Assembly (NCBI GenBank): GCA_015178975.1
Contig: WHVD01000156.1
Span: 124,001 to 188,000, forward strand
Direction: 5' to 3'
Source: Hysterangium stoloniferum
Taxonomy: Eukaryota > Basidiomycota > Agaricomycetes > Hysterangiales > Hysterangiaceae
Length of the DNA stretch: 64,000 nucleotides
Shown here: one piece after another, positions 1 to 10,014 of the stretch
Layout: each line of letters starts with the position of its first letter
How positions within the stretch are numbered: the stretch's first letter is position 1
Program-made: the position numbers and the translations under genes
The notes under the pieces: model-generated
What the model was told of the DNA's origin: nothing
The model's database searches: none
What the model saw: the letters and a program-made list of their open reading frames with translations, nothing else

Positions 1-605
1 ACGTGTCCACTAATGAACTGATTACCGCTTGACTGGGGTCGTAGGAAAACGGGTGGGCGCAGAAAGAAGGGGTGGATACGGTGCGGTGCATTATCTTAAT
101 GCTGTTCAGAGCTGGCACGGCTTCAGACTCCACGTAAAAATTGTGACAATGGGGCAGTATGCATGCCAGGTGTGGTTCCAATACACTGCTCGTAATTATA
201 TTATTTATTTTCCCAACTTTCCCAATTCTCACATGCCCCCCGTCCAAATTGGGCAACGACATTCTAATACTGCAGAATTCTAGATGAGGAGCCATTTAAA
301 CACTATCAGACTCGGCATAACTCTCAAGTCAGCACTGATGATCAGAAGGCCATTAGAGGCGCTTCAAAATCCTAAACCCTGGAAAAAGAAGACTTACAAA
401 GCTACTCCTAAATTCTAACATATTATGATTTTCAACGCCAATTTCCGGTAGGCTTTAGTGTATCCCCGAGTACTTGATTCTCAGCTTTGTTCTCATGAAC
501 CTACAAGGATCCCTCTTTCAATTGGAGTCGGACGGCTTTATTTTTACTAGCAGGGAAAGGACTAAACCAACATTGATGCGAATCAGCTTCTCCGACCCCG
601 AAACC

Positions 606-921
606 TATTAGAGTAAACTGCAAGCCTGGGGAGCAAGTTGAATGACTCTCTATGTAGGGCAGAGAATGCGACTTAGATAGAGCGGTGTAGAGATAAACCG
701 ATGCTATAACTAGGCTTCCAGTTGAGGTTTCTACTCCTCAACTGGGGCTAACTATATACTATATTACATGGTTAGTGCATGGGTCTGTGCTCACAAGGAA
801 CTCGGAACTCCGTCACTAAACTAATAATACTATCACGGAAGTCCATGAACCGGCGATAACCTAAGCAGTCACAATACAAGGTATGAGGTCATACTAATAG
901 ATGATACCTCATATTCCAACA
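606..921. mobile_element. Solo LTR, TSD AAACC, termini TATT...AACA
   Basis: This 316 bp block interrupts the inverted repeat. It is absent from the paralogous empty sites near 31,790 and 56,715. It is flanked by the direct repeat AAACC at 601-605 and 922-926. It starts TATTAGAG and ends ATTCCAACA, so it has the 5 bp target duplication of an LTR retrotransposon but a 5' TA instead of the usual TG. No internal coding region is present, as expected for a solo LTR left by recombination. Orientation is not known. Confidence 0.8.
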
Positions 922-1365
922 AAACCCCCCACCCCCGATACAGACCACACAATGGGACTAGTAATACGACCCGAATTCAGATTCGGGGGGTACCGGACCT
1001 TTTGGACCGTTCGCTGGAATCCAAACTGCCGATTAACGAATTGTATGTCTCTCGGAGTACTAGTGACATTATTGGAGCTTGCGGACATAGGCATATTGCC
1101 TTAACATGTCCATATGAGTGGAAAATGGGATGTGGAGTAGTTTCCCTGACTACAGGCAAGTCAGCGAATCAGTATAAAATTAGAATAAAGTAGAAACACC
1201 ACCTCGTTCCTCCGTTCCCGCCACTCACTTGCATACAATTTTTCGTTAACAGCGTGGGCTATAAAAAAATATTAAGAAAAAAGCATTTTTTATGGTTTGC
1301 TGTTAATTGCGTTCATTTGGTAGATTGATCGTCAAACCTGTAAATACACTTACCTTCTAATTGTC

Positions 1366-1702
1366 TTAATTCGATCTGTATATAATACAATTCTTTGTGC
1401 ATACTCGATTGCAGGCTAAGAGTCATATCACATAGCTGGCACGAGTATCCAGTGAAGTCCAATCCTCCATAGCAGCTTTGAGGCGCTTCGTATGAATAAA
1501 TGATGAGCCGTCACATATGATAAAAAATCATCGCATTCGCTCACCTTACGTGATTCAAGTCCAAATATAATACCCCCAGCCGCGCCTTTGAGTGGTGGGA
1601 ATGGATCAGCAGACTCTTTAATGCTGTCGAGAGCCAGTCGTGCAACATTGCCAGTAGTTTACAGGATAGTAGTAGCGGGAGGTAGTCTCAAACGACCTTT
1701 AA
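1366..1702 (-). pseudogene. NLR-like gene B remnant (exons 1, 2 and 5 only)
   Basis: On the minus strand, fragments match the better copy at 30,478-31,373: part of exon 1 (about 1,575-1,702, including a SADSL/FPPLK-type region), exon 2 (about 1,420-1,500) and exon 5 (about 1,366-1,415). Exons 3 and 4 have been removed by a precise-looking deletion at about 1,430. The promoter and start of exon 1 are lost at about 1,702, where sequence jumps to the equivalent of 29,890. It cannot encode the full coiled-coil region. Confidence 0.7.
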
Positions 1703-1799
1703 GCTTGGGTCGATCGTTTATTAATCATACAAGCGACGTCATCTTCCCCTTCAGGAGAAATTGTTCAATCTAAACCCAGAAGAAATTTCTGCGGCAGGG

Positions 1800-2290
1800 C
1801 GAATGAATTTCAATTATATCTTCATTGGGAACGAAAGACAGATGTAGCTTAGGCTTCGAGTTAACTCGTTTAGGATGTTGGAGATAGAGTCATGTGTAGC
1901 CTCGACAACGGTTGGGTTTGACTTGAACAGGCCATACAATACATTGCTTATATCTTAAAATTTTATCTGTTTTTAGTTGGGCTACGTCCTTCAAAGACAC
2001 ACGAAGGTAGAGTATGCGGATTACAACTCACCTCAACGTAGAGACTGTTTGTCCAAGGAAAAATACAGTAGCCTTCTGCAAAGTTGGCTCTTAGCGAAGA
2101 ATCCCCCCTCTACCTTCCACCCCCCAAAACGCCATTATTGACGCAAAGTCCGGCATCGAAAGCTGCCCACCTTCCCCCTTAACTGGAACAACAGCCTTCC
2201 CTTCACTAATAACTAATAATTGCCGTAAACAACGCGATATTCATCATTCCCGCTTCGCAATCTCATACCCCCCACATCATATCCTCGTTT
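1800..2290. other. Unassigned 0.5 kb present only in the left copy
   Basis: The sequence between the blocks that match 29,82x and 29,76x has no counterpart in the right-hand copy. It shows no convincing ORF. The first half is AT-rich and the second half is a C-rich tract near 2,105-2,135. The ends do not give a clear target duplication, so I do not call it a transposon. Confidence 0.4.
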
Positions 2291-2295
2291 GAATA

Positions 2296-2770
2296 CGGCT
2301 GATACCGGTCTACCAAAGTTTGGTGAATGATTATACGTATTGGGGTAAAGATAAGTTTTTTTTTTTGTTGGTGCGAACTTGAAGGAAAGATTAGGTGCTG
2401 GTTTTGCTCATACATCAGGTGAGCAAGACTAAATGCGAGCCCGGGATCAACAGGCTGTCGCATACACATAGCAGACGAAAGTCAGTTAGTAACATTGAAA
2501 CGGGTAAATGCTGAAGAGGTATTGAACTATAGGCGGCGACCTGCAGGCCATGAACAACTAGCAAAATGCCGGCATCAAGGAACAGACAGGTTCTCCGTGA
2601 TCACATTATTTGTAAATAACGCGATCTTGTACAAACGGCCGGTCGACCCAGGCTCCGGTATCATGACAGCTTCACATTCCAAATGTGCCAAACTATTGTC
2701 TTCCTTCTCCTACCACATCGCCCGATGACCCGGTTAGTTCCTCTGGTATGCTGTGATTATGGCTTGGATG
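2296..2770 (+). pseudogene. Broken copy of an unknown ORF (intact paralogue at 29,302-29,799)
   Basis: The frame running through 2,495-2,728 matches the middle and C-terminal part of the 165-residue minus-strand ORF at 29,302-29,799. Shared peptide pieces include EEVLNYRRR, CRHQGTD and DPGSGIMTASHS. Here a 2-nt loss just after about 2,425 shifts the frame into a stop, so the upstream third is separated from the rest. I do not recognise the family. Nucleotide identity extends beyond the ORF, so conservation between copies reflects recent duplication and does not prove coding. Confidence 0.4.
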
Positions 2771-3411
2771 CTACCAGGTTTTCAAAGGAGGCCTGTCTAT
2801 GGCGACAGGTGCTCTAATGGTCTTCCTGTTGACGCAAAGGGGGGACATACGTCGGTACACCGTGGACGCGAACAAAAATTGGGATTACTAAGCTACTGTA
2901 CATAGCCTTAGCACGAAATATATTGGTGACCCACAAGTGTCATCACGGTGAGATTACTACTGAAAAGCCAAAATGTTGACACTTCCACATCCTTTCCGAG
3001 TGCCCCCTTTACGAGGAGCACCGCCACCTCCTCCAGGCCGCCTCTCAAGACTTGTCACTCCCCATCATCCTCGGCACACACAAGGGCCTTGAAGCCCTAG
3101 CCGAGTTCATCGCCGCCTCGGACGCTTTCCGAAGACCTAATCACCCCCGCCCTGCATTAGGAGGCTATGCATAATCTGTAAGAGTCGAGTCGTCCTGTCC
3201 ATTTAAGGAAGTTTAATTAGTTAACTAAATATTAAAATTGAATAATTAACTAAATATTATAACGAACTAAAATAATTATAGTAATAAAATAATTATATCG
3301 GTTATTGGTTAGAACGAAGATTGGGAGGGCAGGTGGCAGATGGAAACACAGGCTCAGAATTCGTGTACAGTCTAGATTGTTGGAGGTAAGATAAATGAAC
3401 GTTATAAGAAG

Positions 3412-3527
3412 ATGGAGGTGGCTCCAGTTCAGGAGGGAGTGATGCATAGAAGGGCTCGGCGGATGTGGGAGGCTCCAGTTCAGGAGGGAGTGATGCGTAG
3501 AAGGGCTCGGCGGATGTGGGATGATAA
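3412..3527 (+). repeat. Two-copy ~57 bp tandem repeat
   Basis: A unit of about 57 bp beginning GGCTCCAGTTCAGGAGGGAG is repeated head to tail at about 3,419 and 3,473. It ends in a GGCTCGGCGGATGTGGGA block. It lies within the TIR element and creates overlapping short ORFs on both strands that I regard as incidental. Confidence 0.7.
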
Positions 3528-4166
3528 GACGAAGAAGGTAAGGATAGGGATGGGAAAGGGAAATTTTCCTTTTCGGTGGATATTGCAACAGCTGGTGTCA
3601 TCGCTTGATGTTTGGAATACCGGGCATGCTTTTTGGCTGGTGTGCCAGTAGATTTAATCTAACGAATATTAGCAAAAATGGAGCTGACTGAGAAAATATA
3701 AAGCTTACTTGGGGTCACCCAGGTGATTGGAGGAGGAGATCTAGATACTCTCCGCAGTCGTTTATCTCATGAAAATTAGCAAAGAACATCCGGAGGGAAT
3801 ATGAAGCTTACTGGCTATCACCACTGAATGCTCAGAAGATGTTGATGATCCCCACTGTCATTTATACTGTCTCAATGGAAGTGCACTTGCAGATGTTGAA
3901 GACTCGATGATCTGGAGTACTGTTATGTATTTTTAGGTTTTTCCGATTTTTAACCAATCTCCCCCTAAACAAATTGATAAAAACAAGTTCAAATGTACTT
4001 ATATTGCGACGAAATTATTGTACACTACTCTCCTGAATTTAACCTGATTTCTTACAATTTATTTCATATTTTTATGATTTATTTTGGGAGAACTATCGAA
4101 ATTCTACTGTTTATTCTTTTTTAACTAAAAATCTTCGAAGTCGGCCTTCTGGCGCTTATTGCACAA

Positions 4167-4420
4167 CGCGCGGGAATATTCGTCACAAAAGGTGACATTC
4201 GTCACAATGGTGACATTCGTCACAACGGTGACTGTTGTCACAACAAGTGACATTCGTCACAACGGTGACTGTTGTCACAACAAGTGACCTTCGTCACAAC
4301 GGTGACTGTCGTCACAACAAGTGACCTTCGTCACAACAAGTGACCTTCGTCACAACGGTGACTGTCGTCACAACAAGTCCGTCGTCACAAAATGCGACGA
4401 CTTGTCACAAACGCGACACG
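4167..4420. repeat. GTGAC/GTCAC palindromic array inside the TIR element
   Basis: About 250 bp built from alternating GTGAC and GTCACAAC half-sites about 4-5 nt apart, such as GTGACCTTCGTCACAACG and GTGACTGTTGTCACAACA. The period is about 18-19 bp. Each unit is an imperfect palindrome, so the array could bind a dimeric protein many times or form cruciforms. It is bounded by short CGCGCGGG blocks at about 4,168 and 4,420. Confidence 0.85.
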
Positions 4421-4699
4421 CGCGGGAAAATTATGTAATCAGCGCGCGCACGAAATCAGCAACTTCGCGACGCGCGAGAATATTACATCAGCATATATGC
4501 TACAATGGAAAGTAGTAGAAACTCCTGGAATATTCCAGCAGATTCCAGGTAAAATAGCTAAAAATAGGTAAAACAAGTAGCTAGAACATTCTCCCATGTC
4601 TCAGATTTTACTGTATATAAGGAGCTCTGCTCCACCACTGAAATATAACTTATTTTAACCCATTTACTACACCACATCAGTGTGCCACTGCATCAGCAG

Positions 4700-4945
4700 T
4701 AATATTCCACCCCTAGTTGGGCTGTTGGATAAATATATATAAACACTTAGTCACCTCTAGTTGAGCTGCTGACCTAAGCTATCTCAGGATCCCTTTGCCA
4801 CCTCTAGTTGAGCTTCTGGTAATAATCCTACCCCCTTGTCACCTCTAGTTGAGCTTCTGACAAACAACTTGTTCCCTTTTTGCCACCTCTTAGTTGAGTA
4901 GCTGGCTATCCTTTATTACTAATCCACCTCTAGTTGAGTTGTTGG
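4700..4945. repeat. Six spaced copies of CACCTCTAGTTGAGCTNCTG
   Basis: A conserved block of about 20 nt, with core CACCYCTAGTTGRGC, recurs about six times at roughly 40 nt intervals. Variable AT-rich sequence lies between copies. Spaced conservation suggests a binding-site array or a degraded minisatellite inside the TIR element. No coding frame follows it. Confidence 0.75.
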
Positions 4946-6104
4946 TTATCAGTTAAAGTAATAAATATTTTAGGTTATATTGAGATTAGAAATACATATA
5001 TTCTAATTTCTACCCGGTTTTTGGCATAAATAAATACTGAGAATATTCTTGCAGAATCCTTAAGACTACATTAAGATCCTGATAAGTTAGTATCACAGTA
5101 GACCCTGTAGGTTAGTGTAAATAAAGCATATATTAGCCAAATAGTGTTTTATTCTATATCTAATCTTTTGACCTGTTTATAAATATTTTTACTGTTTGAT
5201 AAATAGTATAAAATATATATAAACTAGCTAGAATCGAAGGCGAATCTAGTTTCGGAATCAGTGAATTGTTATTCATATTTTAGTAGTGTTTTTACAGAAA
5301 AAGAACAAGCTTGCACAAGTAGCTCTCAAAACCTTCTTTGCGAAGTAGGGTGCATATATTCAAGTAAACTCTTGACTTCAGGGGTTCTAAGTCTATTTAG
5401 GCTGCCACTGATTAATATCAAATACTTAAATTATTTTACCTTGCAGTGAATTGAGTATTTGCACATTTTGATAGAGCATTGGACTCCTTTTTCGGAAAAT
5501 AGTATTAAAATAAGGCTAATACATCACAAGTACACGGTGTGGGAACCTGGAGCCATTTGACTACAAAATGCTGAAAATTTTCAGCATTCACCCAATTTAT
5601 AGCATTCTTGTTGGAAAGAAAGTCGCCAGATGCTTCAATGATACCAGTAGTGAAGTACTGAAAGAATTAACAATCAATTTAGCTGTTGTCCGCACTCCAA
5701 GGCATAAATATTTATACACTCACTTTTGTCCAATACGCTCTGATAATGTCATCTCCTGCCACTTTGAGAAGGCTTGACAGGTTGATTGAGCTGGAAGACA
5801 TCAGTTGAGAATGGAAGCAGGAAGCAGGGTGTGTGACGTGTCCTGACTGTGATATTGACATGTTGTGTCACAGAGATCACACTTTGTTGTGATTTGTTTA
5901 TTTGTATTTGTACTCACGGGGGTTAACAGATCATGTGGGGGTTATCCCAGGTTATCGATGTGGGTGAATGTGGGTGGTCACATGCATGGTACATGACTCG
6001 ACTCTTACAGATTATGTATATACTCCTGCATTAGACCCTCCCACGTATCCCAACCCACTGCATTCACATCCCACCTTTTCTCCACCGACTGCTAGGGTAG
6101 TTCT

Positions 6105-7003
6105 TGTTAACTTCTCTGCGAAAATATGACCAGAACTATAGAGGACAAGCACAATGCTGTTTGAATAATATTGTTGGTTATAAACGCATGGGGGTCACAT
6201 GCGTAACTACGGGGTTTATATACTAATAACAAGAGCGCTAATTACAGCTGTTCTGGATATCTATGGCAGGGTTTCAAAATTCAAAAAAGTCCCGCTTTGG
6301 AATTCACAGACAAATTTTGTGATATTTCCCGAACGGAGTGGAGTTAAGACACAGGATTTTAGGATATATATTTGATAGTGTAGAGGTATCTATATATGTA
6401 TATATTTGGTCTTATGACACCTTATTTAATATTCAGCTCAATATCACTTCAATGGCTCTCCACCATTCAATTATTATCAGATTTGCCTCTAGCCTTGGGG
6501 AATTGATGTTATGTATTGTATATAAATATTTTATGAGCTGTGGGGTTTAATGTGCCTTGGTGAACACAGCATACTACTCACTATATGCTAGCTTGAAATG
6601 TGCCTAGTCACCAGGTTCAGAAGGCAGTATTAAGCCTCAAAACTCAAGGAATATTTAGGATAAATATATATTATTATTTCTCAGAACCTAGACATGCATG
6701 TGACAAGAATTGAATGATGTAGAACAATTGCAGTGATATTGAGCTGAATATTAAATAAGGCGTCATAAGCCCAAATATAAATATATATAGATACCTCTAT
6801 TATATATAATATATGTCCTAAAATATTGGGTCTTAATTGCACTCTGTTTGTGAGATATCACACACTTTGTCCATAAATTCCAAAGCGGGACTTTTTTGAA
6901 TTTTGAAACCCCGCCATAGATATCCGGAACAGCTGTAATGTGAGAATTAGTGCCCCCAGTCACTATACGACTCCGGCTGCTCGCTTTACCCGAAAATCTA
7001 ACA
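6105..7003. mobile_element. LTR insertion, TSD GTTCT, TGTTA...TAACA, containing a foldback element
   Basis: The LINE 3' UTR is interrupted between GTTCT at 6,100-6,104 and GTTCT at 7,004-7,008. The inserted block begins TGTTAACTTC and ends ATCTAACA, a perfect TGTTA/TAACA pair. After subtracting the foldback element at 6,241-6,939 the LTR is about 200 bp. The uninterrupted sequence is seen in the second LINE copy near 56,080. It is most simply a solo LTR. Confidence 0.8.
6241..6939. mobile_element. Foldback MITE, 699 bp with ~208 bp inverted arms
   Basis: Arms at 6,241-6,448 and 6,732-6,939 are inverted copies starting ATTACAGCTGTTC, with several substitutions. They contain a shared block, TTCAAAATTCAAAAAAGTCC. 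The middle, 6,449-6,731, is AT-rich and non-coding. A relative with the same ACAGCTGTTTCGG end and CCGCTTTGG block lies at about 39,696-40,056. The exact target duplication is ambiguous. It is nested in the LTR at 6,105-7,003. Confidence 0.75.
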
Positions 7004-7386
7004 GTTCTCTCCCCAACCGCTATGTATCTTAGTTATGCGATGCGGTATATAAATGTATTAAAAAAAAAACACCATTCACGTGTTCAAGAGGGTGCATCTT
7101 AATTCTTGATTTCTCTCCTGTATTTGACTCACGCTGTCACATTGGCACACGAGTACAATGGGCTACAGCATTAAACTTCTACCGAGGAAACTATTGGGTC
7201 AAATCATAGGCTTTCGCACAGGAAGTACGACATAGGCTTGTCCGCATAGCACTTTTCAGAGCCCTACGCGCTATATGCATACTTGAACAGCCTTTCAATG
7301 TTTCTTTGATCTTCCAGATAGTCGTTGGCGCTATTATCAGATATAAAGTGCAAAACTTTGGTTCTCTCATATCGTGCTCTCCTGAG

Positions 7387-8500
7387 ATGACAGGTTGGGC
7401 AGCCCTCTCAGGGCGGATTCCCAAGCTCAAACGTCGCGTGAAACCACCTTCCACTACTACCATCCTCGAAACTACCGGAAATGTTACACGATCTGTCCTC
7501 GACGGCACTAAAGAGTCTGCTGATGCGTTCCCGCCACTCAAAAGTGCGGTTGGGGGCGTTATATTTTTCCTTGACTCGTTTGAGGTGAACAAATAAAACA
7601 ATGATTCTCTATCATATACAACGACTCATCGACTATTCGTACGAAGCGTCTCAAAGCAGCTAGGGAGGATTGGACCTTACTGCATACCCGTGCCAGCGGT
7701 GCAGAACTTCTAGACAGCAAGACCCTTCCAGAAGAATTGCAAACTATGTACAATGAGTTGATGTCGTGAGTAGTTTCTTTGGGGTTATTTTCTGATATAT
7801 AACAATATTCAAAGTTTTCTTACTGATGTCAAGGCTAAAGCTGTGGATGGGCAACGTCGGTTGAAAGGTAGCTTTGGTGTGATAAATCTTCGAAAAGAAG
7901 AACAGAAGATATCATCCTTGAATCTCGAGTTCTAAGAAAAAAAAGACAATTTTGAAGTGACCAGGTAGGCTCATGTTATAACGGCCTTTTCGAATCAATA
8001 TTTATGGTTGTCTCTTCCCCAGGAAACGCCTCTATGATCAATTGATAGTGAAGAATCAGTTACAGCACCATCAAGACCAAGCTGAACAGTCCCGACAACT
8101 TCAGCTGTCTGGAGATGCTATCAATCGGATTGAGGTCGTTCTCAAGTTCACCCTTTTCTCCAGTTATTTACGTGTGTGTTTAGAACTATCAATATGAATT
8201 GCCTTTTCGTCTTCAGTCCATTGTACACAAGGAGTTTTCTGGAGTGGAAATCGGGTTAAGGGGATTGGAAGGTACGTGTGTTTACAGATTTAATCGATCA
8301 CTCCAAATTAACACAATTAACAGCAAACTATAACAATTCCTTCTTCTTAATTTTTTTTATAACCCACGGCGGTTAATGGTGACGTGATTTGAAGCTAGCA
8401 GCGGCGGTTATGCCACTTGAAAAGCTATCAAAAAACGGATCTGTTAACTGGCGCTATGGAATGGGGCGAGCATTCCAGCCGTCCGGAATCTGTTTCTCTG
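7387..8500 (+). pseudogene. NLR-like gene A, unit 1 (N-terminal exons, stop in exon 3)
   Basis: Exon 1 starts MTGWAALSGRIPKLK and runs to GAG at 7,587, followed by a GTGAAC donor. It contains FPPLKSAVGGVIFFLDSFE, a block typical of the N-terminal coil of Agaricomycete STAND/NLR-like proteins. Exon 2 is 7,647-7,765 (RLKAAREDW...NELMS), exon 3 about 7,817-7,963, exon 4 about 8,022-8,133 and exon 5 about 8,216-8,272. In exon 3 the frame hits TAA where sister copies read EFRKKLDKFE or similar. After exon 5 sequence similarity continues to about 8,600, but no clear NACHT P-loop can be read. The protein was probably a self/non-self sensor; this copy is dead. Confidence 0.6.
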
Positions 8501-8699
8501 ACTCTTTTTGAAACGAAACGAAACTAAACCAAACTAAACCAAACCAAACCAAACCAAATATGCCAGAGAAGCAAGGTTCCGGGTGGGTTCTCTTTATCGC
8601 ACCTTCACTTTCTATTTTTTTTTCCCTGAGGAGCCTGGGGATAACATTTTGTTGTCCCGGAAGGCAAAGTATTGAATTACATTATTATCAGTGACGGCT

Positions 8700-9950
8700 A
8701 CTCTGTACATAGACAAACATATCGGTACATGCAGGCTTCACTTCGAGTGCTCGAGGTGCATTGCAGTCAACTAAAGGTGTAAATAGGGATGTCGACGCAA
8801 ATTTCAAAAGAAGACAAGTTCAAACAACTGACTGCAACCCAGACGCCCATCCCGCCAGCGCGAAATCCCAACAGACATGCAGCAGTGCCGTTTTCCCCCG
8901 ATGTAGCCAAGTTTCAATTGTGCCGATATGTGGTATAGAACTGATCTCCATAGAACGCTAATACATAGTGAGTGACCTGCGTGGGGACCTCCGCTTAGAC
9001 TAACCGAGATGCCCATTACCATGCTATACTGGGCCAATAACTAGCCCCGGAACACCAGAGCCGACCCAAGCGCCGCAAACACAGTTGCTAACCTTATAAA
9101 GCAAGGTTCTCCTACTGGACTGGTCATATACTGAAGTTTGAACCGCTATTGACACAAGGCCGGGAAGACTCCGTCTGCACTGTGCCCAGCTTCCAGGCGG
9201 CAAGATGAGAGTATTTATCTTTTCTTATTGCGTTGTGACGCTCACGCAGTTCATAGGCGCACCATAGAAAAGAAGTACGGTCGAAAGTAGTACACGCTCA
9301 CTTAGATTTTTGCTCTCCAACTTGAAGGCGATGCCTGGTTTATTCCGTTACATCGACGCCACGAAAAGACTCACTGCTACATTTGGGAAAATCGACATAC
9401 TAAAAAGAGGCGAAGAAGAAACGCAGGGGTAGTACATAGAAGCGGGGAATAGTTTTTTAGAAGTGGTATTTACTAATGGCAGCCACAAGTCAATGAGACG
9501 TGACCAACAGGCAGCTCATAGATTTTGTATTAGTAGACCACTCTCCATTTTAATAGATCAATTGTTTCCTTTTCGTTCTAAGCCTATTTTTTCTTTCTAC
9601 TTTCACTGCTCCACATCTCAAAGTATCCCATCATGTACCACGCGTTCGACAAACTATTGTTTAGACTTGCTACGCGAAGGACGAGAGATCGAGTGTTTTC
9701 AGATTGTTTTACTTACAGGTTCAAGGAAGTGGTCTCGACTGGCTGCCAGCTGAGATAATTCTAAAGATGTTTGTCACGTTCAAGAAGACACCAAATACAA
9801 AAATCCGGTACAAAACGGCGTCAATTGAGATTTGCTAGCAAGTCACTCCGTCAGGGCTTGCGAAAGAAAGAAAGAACCCTCATTCATATTCCGTTTCCAA
9901 AACCCTAGCCTTCGTGTACTGTGACCGCGGAGTTATAGAGCAAGTGTAGG
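8700..9950. other. Module spacer between NLR-A and P450 (unit 1)
   Basis: This 1.2 kb spacer recurs, inverted or direct, in units 2, 3 and 4. It has no ORF that stays open in all copies. A short frame near 9,632-9,753 (FKEVVSTGCQLR) is shared with unit 4 near 35,020-35,203 but is broken in others. I cannot name a gene here. Conservation follows the segmental duplication. Confidence 0.5.
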
Positions 9951-10014
9951 GGGGAGGATGTCTGTGCAAGGGGAAAACAGTAAATCTTCCGGAATTTGTG
10001 CTTCAATGTCGGTA

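Larger units (their letters stand above)
1..2805 (-). repeat. Inverted copy of 29,250-32,398 (gene A promoter, gene B remnant, unknown ORF)
   Basis: Reading the reverse strand from 2,805 back to 1 reproduces 29,250-32,398 in the same order: the unknown ORF, NLR-like gene B exons, and the upstream region of NLR-like gene A. The two copies differ by indels. This copy has a solo LTR at 606-921, lacks gene B exons 3-4 and its promoter, and has about 0.5 kb of unrelated sequence near 1,800-2,290. The repeat runs off the left edge, so gene A of this copy probably lies just outside the window. Confidence 0.85.
3161..6025. mobile_element. 2,865 bp TIR element with 9-bp TSD (MULE-like, apparently non-autonomous)
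   Basis: The element sits inside the LINE and is flanked by CTGCATTAG at 3,152-3,160 and 6,026-6,034. Terminal inverted repeats at 3,161-3,191 and 5,995-6,025 are 31 bp with three mismatches. They begin GAG and share the core CATAATCTGTAAGAGTCGAG. A 9-bp duplication with GAG termini fits Mutator-like elements; KDZ-type elements are an alternative. No transposase frame is visible in the interior. Only short ORFs occur, plus two arrays at 4,167-4,420 and 4,700-4,945, so it would depend on a transposase supplied elsewhere. Removing it restores the LINE frame, which shows it is younger than the LINE. Confidence 0.85.
2980..7070 (+). mobile_element. 5'-truncated LINE 3' end, split by two insertions
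   Basis: Residual non-LTR retrotransposon sequence lies at 2,980-3,160, 6,026-6,104 and 7,004-7,070. The first part reads in frame as the end of a LINE ORF2, with the HILSECP-type zinc motif followed by LGTHKGLEALAEFIAASDAF. The reading frame resumes after the 3,161-6,025 insertion, and the 3' UTR resumes after the 6,105-7,003 insertion. It ends ATGTATT plus about 10 A. A second copy of the same 3' end lies at 55,911-56,155 without the insertions, which fixes the joints. No target duplication for the LINE itself was found, so its left flank has probably been rearranged. Confidence 0.8.

Noticed and set aside
3250..3651. Overlapping 79-112 codon frames on both strands
   Set aside because: They lie over a two-copy tandem repeat inside a non-coding transposon and have no recognisable features.
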